Source of the DNA: Chlorops oryzae
Lineage: Eukaryota; Arthropoda; Insecta; Diptera; Chloropidae
Direction: 5' to 3'
NCBI GenBank assembly: GCA_020466095.1
Contig: CM035807.1
Location: 112,855,786-112,919,785, forward strand
DNA: 64,000 nucleotides
Below are positions 33,254 through 44,532 of this stretch, in pieces (position 1 is the first letter of the stretch; the number at the start of each line of letters is the position of its first letter). The notes beneath the pieces were generated by a model that searched no databases, was not told the DNA's origin, and saw only the letters and a list, made by a program, of their open reading frames with translations. The translations under genes and the position numbers were made by a program.

Positions 33254-34146
33254 CTAGTTTTGACCATTGCTCGTCAATGTCGTTTCGCTCTTCATTCGTT
33301 TCCAGTAGTTCATTGATACGAGTTTTTTAAAGCCACGCACTCTCTCACTACTTTTCAGTCTATTGACGTTCCATTTTCTCTTTCTCGTTTCCCGTGTTCG
33401 CTGTATTTTCTGACATGTCTGTCTTAATTTCGCCTTCACCAAAAAATGGTCGCTATCAATGCTGGCACTCCTACAGCTATGTACATCAAGTATTTGCGCT
33501 TGCTTTTCCTTGTTGATTAAAATATGGTCTATCTGGTTTGTTCTCGTCGATCCCGGCATTCTCCAAGTCCCCTTGTGAATCGATTTGTGTTTGAAATGCG
33601 TGCTATTGATGTACATACCTGCCATTGCTGCAAATTGGCATAATCTTTTACCATTTTCTGATGTTGTCTCGTGCAAAGTATGCACCCCTGCTACACTACT
33701 ATTGAACTGCTCTTTTCCTATTTTTGCATTAAAGTCGCCAAGTACCATTTTTGTGTCATATCCCGGTATTTCGCTGTACGTGTTCTCCAGCAACATATAG
33801 AAATCCTCTTTGCAGTTGTCTTCTGCATCTTAGGTTGGCATCTTATTAGGCTTATATTATTGAACTTTCCCTTCAGGCGGATTACACACAATCTGTCGCT
33901 TACTGGTTTGAAGCCGATTACCTTATTCCTAAACGATTTACTTATCAGGAAACCGGTGCCGCAGTACCCTGCTTTTTCAGTATTACCACTGTAATAAAAC
34001 GCCGTATTTTCGCATATTAACTCCCCGCAGTCCTTCAATCTTATTTCCTGCATCGCTAGCACGTCCACATGAACTTCAATCATTTGTGCATCAGCCTCAT
34101 GTAACGCCCCTGCTCTTAGTAGAGTTCTTACATTCCATGTGCCCAA
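33254..34146 (-). pseudogene. LINE apurinic-type endonuclease domain remnant
   Basis: The minus strand begins MGTWNVRTLLRAGALHEAD and continues VLAMQEIRLKDCG, GTGFLISK, LGDFNAKIG and DHFLVKAKLR. These are landmark motifs of the exonuclease-endonuclease-phosphatase fold of LINE ORF2 (catalytic E in QEIR, D/N in GDFNA, H in SDHF). A frameshift near 33800 splits it. The domain would cut target DNA during insertion. Confidence 0.8.
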
Positions 34147-34329
34147 AACTGTTTCTATATATCTTTCTTTTTACGCCTTGCTTTGTTTCTCCTTTTTTTC
34201 GTTGATGATGATTCACATGATCTTTTTCCGAGGCGGGTAGTGAACCCAGCGCTCAACCCTAACATCCTAGGGGGTACGCTGTTGTATATTTGCTAGTATC
34301 CGATTTTTCTTCTCTTCTGCTCCAACATC

Positions 34330-34745
34330 TTTATATATGCCGGGCAAATTCCTGTCCAAAACAGAGTTATTCTCGTCCAGTCCAGCGTTTACCCGTTCAT
34401 TTACACGCATACAGTTGATACATTTGTTGCACGGCTCTTTATTACATTCGCTTGTTCTATGTGTTCCTAAACATTTTCGGCAGCTTTCCTCGTTTTTGCA
34501 GTTCGGCGATCTATGGTTGAAACCTTGACATTTTTAGCACCTCATAATATTAAGCTTCTCTATTGCCATAACTTTTGTAAAAGTATCCGCATCGGCTTCG
34601 AATATTGACAGCCGAATTTCATTTCTATGAATTTTTCAAAGTGTGTATATCGTCAAAATGGATTGGTGCGTCGCCGATATTTATAAGATAATAAATCTTT
34701 ACCGACAGTTCGAATGTCTTTGGGCTATAAAGCCTCACATATAAA
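34330..34745 (-). pseudogene. LINE ORF1 remnant with CCHC zinc knuckles
   Basis: Reading the minus strand, a CX2CX4HX4C knuckle (KCQGFNHRSPNC, at about 34541-34500) is followed by a CX2CX3HX4C knuckle (CRKCLGTHRTSEC). Upstream is a segment with LYSPKTFELSVK and IGDAPIHFDDIHTL, typical of LINE gag-like ORF1 proteins. Stops interrupt the frame. Confidence 0.6.
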
Positions 34746-35231
34746 TGTACTGATATGAAAAAATAATGCGTGGCTTCAAATGGCGAAAAAAAGGACTACG
34801 TTGAAATAAAAAAAAAAAAAAAAATTAGAAATTTGCGAACTGCCTATATCGCAGAGAAGAAAAAATAAGAGAGTTCCTTCTTTGTCACACTCATCGCAAA
34901 GTTGTTTCAAGGCATCGAGAGCGCGTGCGCAGCGTAGTAGCCTGTTCGACGTCATTTTGAATATGAAGATGGCCATAACATAAAATCCCACCCTGGCAAT
35001 ATTGCCTCTACCTGGCAAAGCAATTTTGACCGATTGCTATGCAATAATTATTGCCTGTCTTGAGTGCTGCAGTGTTATGAGCAGAGGTATTTCTTTTCTG
35101 AAATCTGGCAACACTTTTTCACTTTTTTTGGCTTTGTTTACTTTAACGGCCTCAGCATATGACTCTTGTTTGTTTTTGTTACTCTGTTTTTGTCACTCTG
35201 TTTGTTATTTCCTTTAATTCTTCGCAAATAT

Positions 35232-35530
35232 TCATATTCGCGTTATTACACTTTTCGATTTCAATGACTTCAATCGCCTTCCGTCGGTTTTTACCGCAAC
35301 ATTTAACTCCCTAATTACCTCGTCCACATTTTGAATTAGTGTTACACAATTATCGCACATAAAACGCACATTTGGCCGACTTAGAGCATTTACTGCGTAA
35401 TCATCCAGACCCGAACATGTACTCTTCATATGGATCTTCTTTGACATACGCCTTCACATGCAAGAAAGTTTTCGCCTCTCAGCGCTTTATTGCATTTATT
35501 ACACTCCATCTTGTTATTTTGGCGCTTTCA
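35232..35530 (-). pseudogene. LINE ORF1 remnant with PHD-like finger
   Basis: The minus strand reads CNKCNKALRGENFLACEGVC. After a frameshift it continues STCSGLDDYAVNAL, FMCDNCVTLIQNVDEVIREL. The Cys/His spacing is that of the N-terminal PHD-type finger found in ORF1 of several insect LINEs. It probably belongs to the same element as the RT at 31924. Confidence 0.55.
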
Positions 35531-35752
35531 CCGCCCGCGTCACCAATTTCGCTTTTTTATCTGTTTTCCGCACTTTTTCAAATATTGAATTACACTGCTG
35601 TATGTTAGAGTCACTGTCTCAAATATCTACTTTTATGGTTATCCAATATTTTTTCAAAATTTTCAAATAATTGCTTTTGCTCCGATTTTTTAAAACACCT
35701 CCGTCGTATAGCGTTGCCACACCAGCAACCAATAAAACAAATGCATATATAA

Positions 35753-36260
35753 TAGCACTGACAGACATAGGTATTTTACACCATGATGGTGTGAAGTCTA
35801 GGTGACACACATAGGTATTTCTCAAAAGTCTACCTTAGCCAACATAGACTTTTTATAGACTTCACACTACATTGAAAGGGAGGATTTATTGTGGACTTCT
35901 TAGATTGATATGGCAACGCCGCACCAAATTAAACGAAATATCGATTATTTTATCGGAAACCAGATGTTTTAATTTACAACTTCAAGTAATTTGTGCGAAA
36001 TGCATGAAATTAATTCCATCGTATGGATTTATATAACAAACAAACGATATTTTCATAGATTCTTTTGAGATAAAATCGAGGCTAAATGCTACCAAAATGT
36101 TTTTATTGTTTTTGTTGTTGTTTTAATTTTCAATTATCAGCTGTTTTAAAGAAGTCCACAATAGAAATCCACAATCAATTGTAGTGTGTCACCCCAACAT
36201 CGACTTTTTTCATTGTAGTGGGAAGTCTATAGACTTTACACCATATGTCTGTCAATGCTA
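35753..36260. mobile_element. TIR element (TAGCAYTGACAGACATA ends, TAA duplication)
   Basis: TAGCACTGACAGACATAG on the left is matched by the complementary right end TAGCATTGACAGACATATG. TAA flanks both sides (35750-35752 and 36261-36263). Inside, GAAGTCTA and GTCCACAA words are also inverted. 508 bp, non-coding. It separates the LINE from the second Cyclin Y block. Confidence 0.7.
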
Positions 36261-36345
36261 TAAGTAAAAAAAAAAGGTGGTAGATTTGGACCTAGCGTGG
36301 TTGAAGTGGTAAAAAGTGAAAAAAGTGGTAGAAGTCCGAGCACTG

Positions 36346-38165
36346 GTGGTATGTCAGCGTTTTTCTCCCTTCCCCCTGCGTCCTTTGCCAACGAAAATTT
36401 GTTTCATTATCGAAATGTGTCTTAACGTGTAAATGGTGTATTTGTTAAGTACACTTAATTGAGCATGAATACCCGCGGAATCGGTAAGACTGAAGTGAGT
36501 ACACGAACCACTCGACTACTGGGTACTGGAAATTTCCAACATCACTAGTAAGTTGTGAGAACTTGACGTGAAATCATTGGATTTGTGTATTTTCTTTTCT
36601 TTTTCCTCGTATCGCAACCGTAAATGGACATTAAACAAGCGTCACCATAGCAGATAAGCTTTTTCAACAATTAAAGCAAATGTAAGAAATTAATTAGGTT
36701 TTTTAACGTTGAAATTTTAAGACTGCTAAAGTAAACATTCAAGCATAGTTATACGGCTATTAGGCCTTCTTAAAATGTTATTCGATTTGCTAATTATTTC
36801 GCACAATATTTGATCAGTATTTTCACGTTATTACTATTATTATTATTATTATTGTTATTTTTAAATAAATAACAATACGCAACTTTTTCTAGGAGAACAG
36901 TTGTGAAAGAATTAGATTAAGATGAAGAACGATTTGAATTTTGTCGCAGAAGTCCTTAATTATTTTCTTAAATTACAGATTCGGCCGGAACTCAAGTCGT
37001 CTGAACAGCACAGACCACGTCAAAGCAATCGCAATCGCAATGCGATGCAATTACGTCACAGAGACGATGAATAATTCCCAAAGACTTCTAAGCTATAAAT
37101 CCTATAATCCCTAGGCAAACACACAGACACACAGAAAAAAAGCAATGTGAACGACAGAACAATTATTGAAACATAAACCTTAAACAAACGCCAATTTTAA
37201 CCGAGCTACCATCTAAGATACGACGAAATTTAATTATAAAATAAAATAAAATACAATTTTTTAAATAGAACTGCAGCAGATAGAAAATTACTTAAGACAA
37301 GAACCATTTTTTAATCAAGATAAATCCTATAAATATATTTTGCTAAAACTCAAAAGACAAATTTTTTAATAATATATAAACGTAAACATTTTAAAGATTA
37401 TATAAATATTAACTTCCCAACTTTAATATGCAACTGACTAGTCACAGACATACACACCACACATGCATACATAGGTATATACGTTAATGTCACTATCGCC
37501 TTCGGACCGAAGAATTCAACATACAAAAGACGTAATTTGCATTTAAATCCAAACTTTCGGGAGATCGAACGCAACGCATTTCTTCAAAACTCCAAACTTC
37601 ATCATCATCATAATGGGCAGTAAGACTTCTTGCTGTGCTTATTCGAGTCCACAATCGGATCGAAAATCGAAAGAAATACCGCCCGTATACGAGGAGCGGC
37701 ATCACGTGCACTCGATTCATGCGAATATTTCGCCACACCAATTGATGGATGGCGGGCATATGATGACCTCATCGACGGCTGCCATACATCATAGCGCTGG
37801 AACGCTCGAAAATCCGCACAATCTTCAACACATCTCCGAGCGCGAAGCACTCGAGGGCGATGAAGATCCATCGGTGGATCCAACAGCAGCGACAATGTTC
37901 CTCGAACGTTCCAAAGTCGAAAACGGTGGCATCACGAGAAAACGTTCGCAACATCAAATCGCACAGCAAACAATCAATTCAACTGGAGGCGGTGTCAGCG
38001 GCGGTGGTGGTAGCAGTGGCGGCGGCGGTGCCCTCAAAAAGAGTTCATCATGCTCGACAATCTATTTGGACGATAGTACCGTATCTCAACCAAATCTCAA
38101 AAATACTGTGAAATGCGTTTCGCTTGCCATTTATTATCATATTAAGAATCGTCAATCCGATCATA
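36346..38165. repeat. Segmental duplication A, copy 2
   Basis: Matches 30086-31913, then continues into the intact rest of Cyclin Y. The left edge (36346-36391) is the more divergent part. It corresponds to the middle of the small TIR element at 30019-30181, whose left arm is missing here. It holds the second copy of the 30720 candidate exon at 36979-37074. Confidence 0.88.
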
Positions 38166-38853
38166 GACTAGACATTTTCGATGAACGAGCCCATCCATTG
38201 ACACACGATCCCGTGCCCGAAGACTACGATACGCACAATCCGGAACATCGGCAGATCTATAAATTCGTACGCACACTCTTCAATGCAGCACAATTGACCG
38301 CCGAGTGTGCCATCATTACGCTAGTCTATCTGGAGCGTTTGCTAACCTATGCCGACTTGGATGTCGGCCCGTGCAATTGGAAGCGCATGGTGTTGGGTAT
38401 TTATTTGCATACATAATATCCGAATATGGAGTGTTTTGATTGCTAATTAATGGATAATTTTTTTTTTTAGGTGCCATACTACTTGCTTCGAAGGTCTGGG
38501 ACGATCAGGCCGTTTGGAATGTTGACTACTGCCAAATATTAAAAGACATTACTGTGGAAGATATGAACGAATTGGAGCGTCAGTTTCTCGAATTGCTGCA
38601 ATTCAATATTAATGTGCCCTCGTCCGTCTATGCCAAATATTACTTTGATCTACGTTCGCTCGCCGAGGCGAACGATCTGAGTTTTCCAACGGAACCGCTT
38701 TCCAAAGAGCGTGCACAAAAACTCGAAGCAATGTCGCGTGTCATGCAAGATAAGGTCACTGCCGAAGCTTTAAAGAATGGCATGAAAAAATGGTCATCCA
38801 TGGATAATATTAGTCAGGGCGGACCACGCCGGAGCGTGGCGATATTATCGTGA
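37613..38853 (+). CDS. CycY: Cyclin Y (copy 2, intact)
   Basis: Two exons, 37613-38396 and 38471-38853 (donor TTGG|gtattt, acceptor tttttag, phase 1), give 388 residues, close to the usual length of insect Cyclin Y. Cyclin Y is a membrane-anchored cyclin that activates PFTAIRE-type CDKs (CDK14/16; Eip63E in flies). It acts in Wnt co-receptor phosphorylation and developmental signalling. The start MGSKTSCC has Gly2 for N-myristoylation and adjacent Cys for palmitoylation. A Gly-rich linker (about residues 125-141) precedes a Ser-rich [20 protein letters not shown] segment and the cyclin box, from about residue 165 through exon 2 ([61 protein letters not shown]). The C-terminal tail ends SVAILS. 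This copy keeps the upstream region, so it is the best candidate for the expressed gene. Confidence 0.95.
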
Positions 38854-40080
38854 TTTTCTGTGTTAGTCTATTAGAAGAACGTACGTAAAACGCGAACACA
38901 CGAAACTTTTTCCTTTCCCTTTTTTTTTACACATATTTATATTGGAACGTAAAAATCTAGTAGCTTTTAAGTGAGAAGTGAAAGGGGGCGAAAGCTAAAC
39001 GAAAAAATATTCGACTATCGTTAGAGTAGAGGAAAAGTTTTAAGAGTTTTTTAAAGTACATACATACATACGTACATTTGGAAATGATTGTACGGCTTAG
39101 AACAACGGTATTTTTAAATCGCAATATTGTACAGTACGCACGAAACTATCATGAAAATCCAATCATAATAGTTTGACGAAGTTTATTGTTAAGAAAAAAA
39201 AAAAGAAAAAAAAATAGTAACGAAATAACGGTAAAATAATAAAGAAAATAAAATTTTTTAAATCTAACTTAACAATTGAGGAGTGCGCGATATGAACCTC
39301 AAAAGATACTTTACGCTTAAGTATCCCAATGTAAACACAACACCAGTCTCGAATTTCGTAAAAGAGAGAACCATATATTTACATATATGCCTAATTGATA
39401 CACATTGTGAGACCATTTATTATATATATACATATATACATACTTACTTTATTATTAAACAGTGAAGCTATTGTTTATAGAAATATGGAATTATGAAAAG
39501 AAAGGTTGCCAAAAAAAAATTCAAAATTGAAGAAAACTTTAAAAGAATTGAAGTAGAACATTTTTATATATATATATAAATATATATATACATACGTAGA
39601 TAAAACTTTAAGAATATTATTAACCGCGAAAAAAATAAAAAATAAAATGAGAAAGGAAAAGGAAACGGAAAGCGATAACTCAGTAGTTTTAAAGCAAAAA
39701 GTGATCGAAATCGTTATTATTTGCATTAATATTAATTATTAATAATTGTTTAAATATGCTTGATTATTGAAATTTGTATTAAGGAATTATGCATTTTTTT
39801 TTTTTGTGTGTGTTATATATTAATTTATTTATATTGTCATTCTGAACGAATTTAACTCGCTTCATTAATTTTCCATATGGCACAAAATGCATCAAAGCCA
39901 AATCATTTTGTTTTCAATGTATGTAAATTAAAAAAAAAAAAATTTTTTTGTGCTTAAATTTTCATCATTTGTATGCATATTTGAATGTTAAATTTTAGTT
40001 GAAAATGCTTTGAAGCAAACATTAAACTCTATGAAATAAAATTACGTAAAATGAATTCATTGTTGTGTCTTTTTTAATGC
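38854..40080 (+). terminator. Cyclin Y copy 2 3' UTR and polyadenylation site
   Basis: AT-rich 3' UTR with ATACATACATAC and TATATATA tracts. AATAAA occurs at 39238 and again at 40035-40040. The second is followed by a GT/T-rich element (TTGTTGTGTCTTTTTT), the better cleavage site. No other gene lies here. Confidence 0.6.
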
Positions 40081-40287
40081 AATCCTTTATGATTTGCTAA
40101 ATGCATATATGGCCAAATTTTACATAAGTTTCATTTTTGTAACGTTAACAGAAATCTTTAATCGCTTATAGCTCCTTAACCATATGTGCATCATCATGTT
40201 TGAGGTGAAACATATTAACACAAGAAAAGGACCACTAACAAAGAATATTCAAGATGTTTCTAAGCCCATAATGGGCGTCATACACTG

Positions 40288-40790
40288 ACTTTTGTGCAAT
40301 ATCTTTATGAAAACCGCCCCTTTGCCACGCCCAAACTTCCAATTTTTTTTGGAATTCTAATCCGAGACTTAAATATACACTCGAATTTTAAGTTTCATTG
40401 AAATATTTCAAAAACTGCCCCGATTTTGTGGCAGTTTTAAGATTTTTGTGACAGACCCTAGTACTAGAGGTACCCTTAATAGTGGACTGATCAAGGAAAT
40501 TTTTGGAGAGGATGTATATGGCTACAAAGGAAGCATATGTACCAAATTTTGTTCAAGTCCCATTTGAATTTCGGGTGTGGGAGGCAATTTTAGAAAAACG
40601 CCCTTCGGCCACGCCCACTTTTGCAATTTTTTGAAAACCGCCTTTGAACATGTTCAAATATCAAATTTCATCAAAATATCTTGAAAAACTTTGATTTGAG
40701 AGCAGTTTTTGTGATTTTCATAACAGACCCTAGTACTGGAGGTACCCTTAAAAATGGTCCGATCGGGTCCATTCTCGAACTTGTTTTTAC
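40288..40790 (-). repeat. Dispersed repeat with ACAGACCCTAGTACT core (unit 1)
   Basis: Two internal sub-repeats about 285 bp apart each contain CAGACCCTAGTACTRGAGG followed by TACCCTT. A CTTCGGCCACGCCCACTTTT block lies between them. It is inverted relative to the copy at 29090-29490. Non-coding. Confidence 0.65.
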
Positions 40791-40881
40791 TCATGTCCCC
40801 GTGAGCACGCATACCAAATTTTGTCAAGATAGCTGAACTCCTTCGAAAAGAAAACTGTATACTATCTATCTATCTCGACTG

Positions 40882-41073
40882 CCCAGTAGGAAAAGTCCCC
40901 CTGACAAAATCAGTGATCTCAGGGTGACTTTGGAGCCGGTATGCATGCCAATTCGTAGGACAGTTTGTATGACATTTGTACACGAACTGACAGGGACTTC
41001 CTGGGTGACTTTGTCTTCGTGGGATTAGAAAAAGTCACTAGTAACTCCCAGCAGGAGTTTTTCCTGCTGGGGG
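40882..41073. mobile_element. Short TIR element with CCCAGYAGGAAAA ends (unit 1)
   Basis: CCCAGTAGGAAAAGTCCCCC at the left roughly matches the complement of the right end (CCCAGCAGGAAAAA). A second CAGCAGGAGTTTTTCCTGCTG hairpin lies at the right margin. About 190 bp, non-coding. From 41074 to 41799 no gene is seen. A weak inverted pair (GTAGTCTTCA near 41190 and TGAAGACTAC near 41343) may be another relic. Confidence 0.5.
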
Positions 41074-41799
41074 TGCAATGGCGAAAAAACATTTGAGAGC
41101 ATATGTCCCCCAAGATGTAAGTAAGCAACGAATAGACAGATCTCCGGATCTCTTGATTCATTCGGTGGCAATATCCCAATTAGGGTCGTAGTCTTCAACT
41201 CCGTTTAAGAGCATCGAAAGTTTAAATTTTCTAGTATATTATTTTAGTCCCAATGCCAGTTTAACTCAATTAATTGCCTTTGCTATATTTGAATTTTTCC
41301 AAAAATTTCATATAAAATTACTAAGCCTGGCTTAAACTCTCCTGAAGACTACCAACTGAAAGTTTAAACCTTCAAAAAGTTTTATCTAGGTTGAAGACTA
41401 TGAGCCTTAATGATTAGATAACTTTTGAAATGTCAGTACTATCGATATTATCGAATAATTTTCAACGAAGATCAGTTCCGACCATATATGTACCCTAGTA
41501 AGAAGATTTTCCAGGATATCTCTCTTAGGAGGGAATAACTCACGGACGCTGAAATCGAAATTTATAAAATGGAATAGTCGAGGGCATATTGTGCTTGTGT
41601 GTATGGGCTTTATAATCAGAACTGTTTGTAATAGACCAAAATATTATACCATTCAGCCATGTCTGCCTCTCTGTGCAATTTTTATTTTTTGATCGATGGA
41701 GTTGAGCAATTTTGACGGCGTGAAGCGTAAAAACAAGTCCATGAATGGCCTTGATGGTATCATACTCACGGATACCTCCACTAATGGGATTTGTTATCA

Positions 41800-42269
41800 C
41801 CCTGTAGAAAGCTGTTAAGCAATTTGCCTAAAAGAACTACTACTTTTACCAGTACTAAAAGAACTAGTGCAATGTTTGGGTAAGTTTGCACCATAACTAT
41901 ACTAGTGATCAGTGGAATAATTGCATTCATTCATTGAGGCGTTATAAATTGATAATAAATACACAACCGAATGGTTTTCTTTTATTATACAATACAAATT
42001 TATAATTATAAATATTTATTTCCATTTTGTACTGAAAAAAAATCCACGATTCGAGTACCTTTTCCCCGTAAACATCACTAGTATTTAACTGGTGCAAATT
42101 AACCCAATTGGATCGAAAAGTACTAGAATAATTCTGGTGCATACTGTACTAGTGCTTTCCTGTACAGATGTTATACTGATTTTCGACAGAATTTTATATG
42201 GACAGGGGTATAGAAAAGAACTAGTACTAGTAAAGTACTAGTACGACACTAGTTCAAATTCCTACAGGG
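41800..42269. mobile_element. TIR element with CCCTGTAGRAA ends and ACTAGT words (unit 1)
   Basis: CCCTGTAGAAA at 41800 is matched by the complement of 42259-42269 (CCCTGTAGGAA). Many ACTAGTAC/GTACTAGT words lie inside both ends. 470 bp, no coding capacity. Other members are the copy in unit 2 (48744-49212) and the partial one that runs off the window at 63920. Confidence 0.7.
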
Positions 42270-42645
42270 CAAGAATTGAAATTCAAAATATTTCAGATTG
42301 AGCGAATTTTATTGATTGATCGCAATATTCTTTCAAGCTTGATGGCGATTGTCTCAGATTTAACAATCCTTTGAGCCTCTATTGAAGCATTTTCTTTGGC
42401 GTAGTTCGCCATGCTTTTCATTGGCATTGTGTACTGTCGAAATATGCCAATTTTTGAATTTTGCATAATTTTTTTTTCTTTTTTTTTGCAAATATATTTT
42501 CATACAAAGATTGCTCATTTAAAATTAAAAAAAAAAAATATTTTTAAGGAAGGATTTTAGGTCGTATTTCCATTAAGGATTCCTGCCTTGAAGGATTTGT
42601 TTTTCCCCGGGTTTCTGTTGAGTAACAAGGGAAAGCACCGAAAGT

Positions 42646-43850
42646 ATGTGGCTTGAATTGGGATTTCTGGGACTCATTTTATTCGGATGTTTGCCCAGTG
42701 CAAGTGAGTGAGAGAGCTTCATCTCGATTTGTTCTTTGGCTTCGACTAATTAAATTTTTCAATTGGATTTAATCGGAAAAGATTGCGATGATGAAAAAAT
42801 AATAAACGGTACACTAGCGACATGGGAAGAAGCAAGATATACAGCGTCACTGAGAATACGCATTTTGGATATGGAATCGTTTGGTCCGGGACACAAATGT
42901 GAAGGTGTATTGATAAAGTCGAACGTCGTGCTTTCTGCGGCATATTGTACCCGGTTGTAAGATAATAATAGAAGAAAATAAATATATAAAACTCGATTAA
43001 ATTTTGCCATGCTTGCAGACGTTCCAACATTACCTTGAGAGCCTGTGATTTGTATGTGGTTTTAGGTTTATTGAAGGGTGACGCTGTGAATAATTATACC
43101 ATTATACGTGATATCGCCAAAGTTGTGCTCCATGAGCAATACGATCCTGTGACGGTTGCTAATGACATTGCATTGTTGTTTTTACTTGAAGAAGTTCCAA
43201 GGGGCCACCCAGTTGTCCGACCGATTTCCATAAATCGAGTTATGAAACTACCACACAAAACGAGGTGCGAAATTGCTGGATGGGGTAAAACTGAACATGT
43301 AACTCAATTACAATATTTTCAATGTTGAGGCAATACTAATTTCTTTAATTTAATCAAAGGTGAACGCTTCATCCTATTTGTTGAAAGCCAGTTTGAGTAC
43401 GATTGACTACGATAAATGCGCTTCAATTCCAGGATTTGAAAAACTCTTAAAAAAAGGAATGATGTGCGCCAGGTATGAACAAGAAGGCGATGGTGGTGGT
43501 TGCTCAGGGTTAGTTTTAAATTTTGTTTAATTATTTTTTTAAAACGCCTATTACTGTTCTGGTTGATTTTTGAAAACAGAGACTCAGGAGGACCATTAAT
43601 TTGTGATAAAAAATTGGCTGGAATTGTTTCATTTGTAATTAAGGATTGCTTTGATTCTATATCAGCATTCTCTGATGTTGCTTTCTATTCTTACTGGATT
43701 GATAAACATATAAGGAGGGAATTAAGGGGCAACAATACATCACGTTTGGAATACCACCACTTCGTAGTGATCGTTTCGATAGTTGGAAATTTATTCGTGA
43801 TGACGTATGGAAAACTTTTCGGCCATCTTGAATATATTTTCACATTTTAA
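42646..43850 (+). CDS. Secreted chymotrypsin-fold serine protease homologue, catalytic His replaced by Tyr (copy 1)
   Basis: Five exons: 42646-42703, 42782-42956, 43019-43298, 43360-43508 and 43580-43850 (310 aa). All introns are short GT-AG, with phases 1, 2, 0 and 2. The ATG opens a signal peptide (MWLELGFLGLILFGCLPSA). Activation-like IINGT follows, with Cys42 in GHKCEG and the His57 motif changed to SAAYC. ANDIALL (Asp102) is intact, then CEIAGWGKTE and GCSGDSGGPL (Ser195). Residue 189 falls on Gly, elastase-like. With Tyr at 57 the catalytic triad is broken, so this is a pseudo-protease (serine protease homologue) unless Tyr is a sequencing error. An unusual hydrophobic C-terminal stretch (FVVIVSIVGNLFVMTY) could anchor it to membrane. 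The exon 3 donor (gtaact at 43299) is my choice; the reading frame otherwise stops at 43326. Confidence 0.85.
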
Positions 43851-44323
43851 GTGATTTTTTTTTTTTTTTTTAATAAAAAACTTTTGGAGTATCCCCCGGT
43901 TACAAAAAGAAATAAGGATTTCAGCCGCTATTACAACTGACAATATACTTTTTTAAAATTAATGATGGCTCTCATACCTGTGTACTTAAGCCAAAATATG
44001 AATAAAATTTGAACAGTGGAACAAGAAAAATTTTTTATATGCCTACAGAAAACTTTGGGCGGTGCCACAGAATACTGGACGTCTGGCCGCCTTATTCAAA
44101 AAAAGGGACAGCTGATGCTAAATGCAGATATGTTCAGTCTGAAAGGGTATTTTGAAGTTATGCATTTATTGCGCTAAATACTGAATTTCTATGCTAATCT
44201 GAAAAGCCTTTAATCGATCTTTATAGGCGATTTCATCAAACTACAGCCATCAATATAGAAAAACTTTCCCGTCCAGACATAGGGGTAGTGATACATAAGG
44301 CTTATTTAGAACAATCGAATATG
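43851..44323. other. Protease 3' region up to the duplication junction
   Basis: AATAAA at 43872-43877, 20 nt after the stop, is the likely polyadenylation signal. The rest holds no gene. The junction to the next unit falls at 44323/44324, where GAATATG meets AAATATT without visible shared bases. Confidence 0.6.
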
Positions 44324-44532
44324 AAATATTAACTTCCCAACTTTAATATGCAACTGACTAGTCACAGACATACACACCACACATGCATACATAGGTATAT
44401 ACGTTAATGTCACTATCGCCTTCGGACCGAAGAATTCAACATACAAAAGACGTAATTTGCATTTAAATCCAAACTTTCGGGAGATCGAACGCAACGCATT
44501 TCTTCAAAACTCCAAACTTCATCATCATCATA

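Larger units (their letters stand above)
31914..35560 (-). mobile_element. Decayed non-LTR retrotransposon (endonuclease-reverse transcriptase LINE)
   Basis: On the minus strand, in order, lie ORF1 remnants (a PHD-like finger near 35520-35370 and CCHC knuckles near 34541-34458), an exonuclease-endonuclease-phosphatase domain (34146-33254) and reverse transcriptase (32928-31924). Frameshifts and stops break every frame. The element ends next to Cyclin Y with a short GAT-repeat tail (CATCATCATCA on the + strand) in place of poly-A, as in I-like LINEs. The 5' limit is uncertain, and about 34746-35230 inside it is not recognised. Confidence 0.8.
37404..44323. repeat. Tandem duplication B, unit 1 (6.92 kb)
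   Basis: Directly repeated head to tail at 44324-51267. The unit starts in the sequence just upstream of Cyclin Y at AAATATTAACTTCCC. It spans Cyclin Y, its 3' UTR, three repeat elements and the serine protease gene, ending with AACAATCGAATATG. Cyclin Y coding sequence differs at one synonymous site between units. Non-coding parts differ mainly by homopolymer indels. Confidence 0.93.

Noticed and set aside
35001..35220. Short frame between LINE fragments as a gene
   Set aside because: No homology recognised, lies in decayed repeat sequence, and composition is unremarkable.
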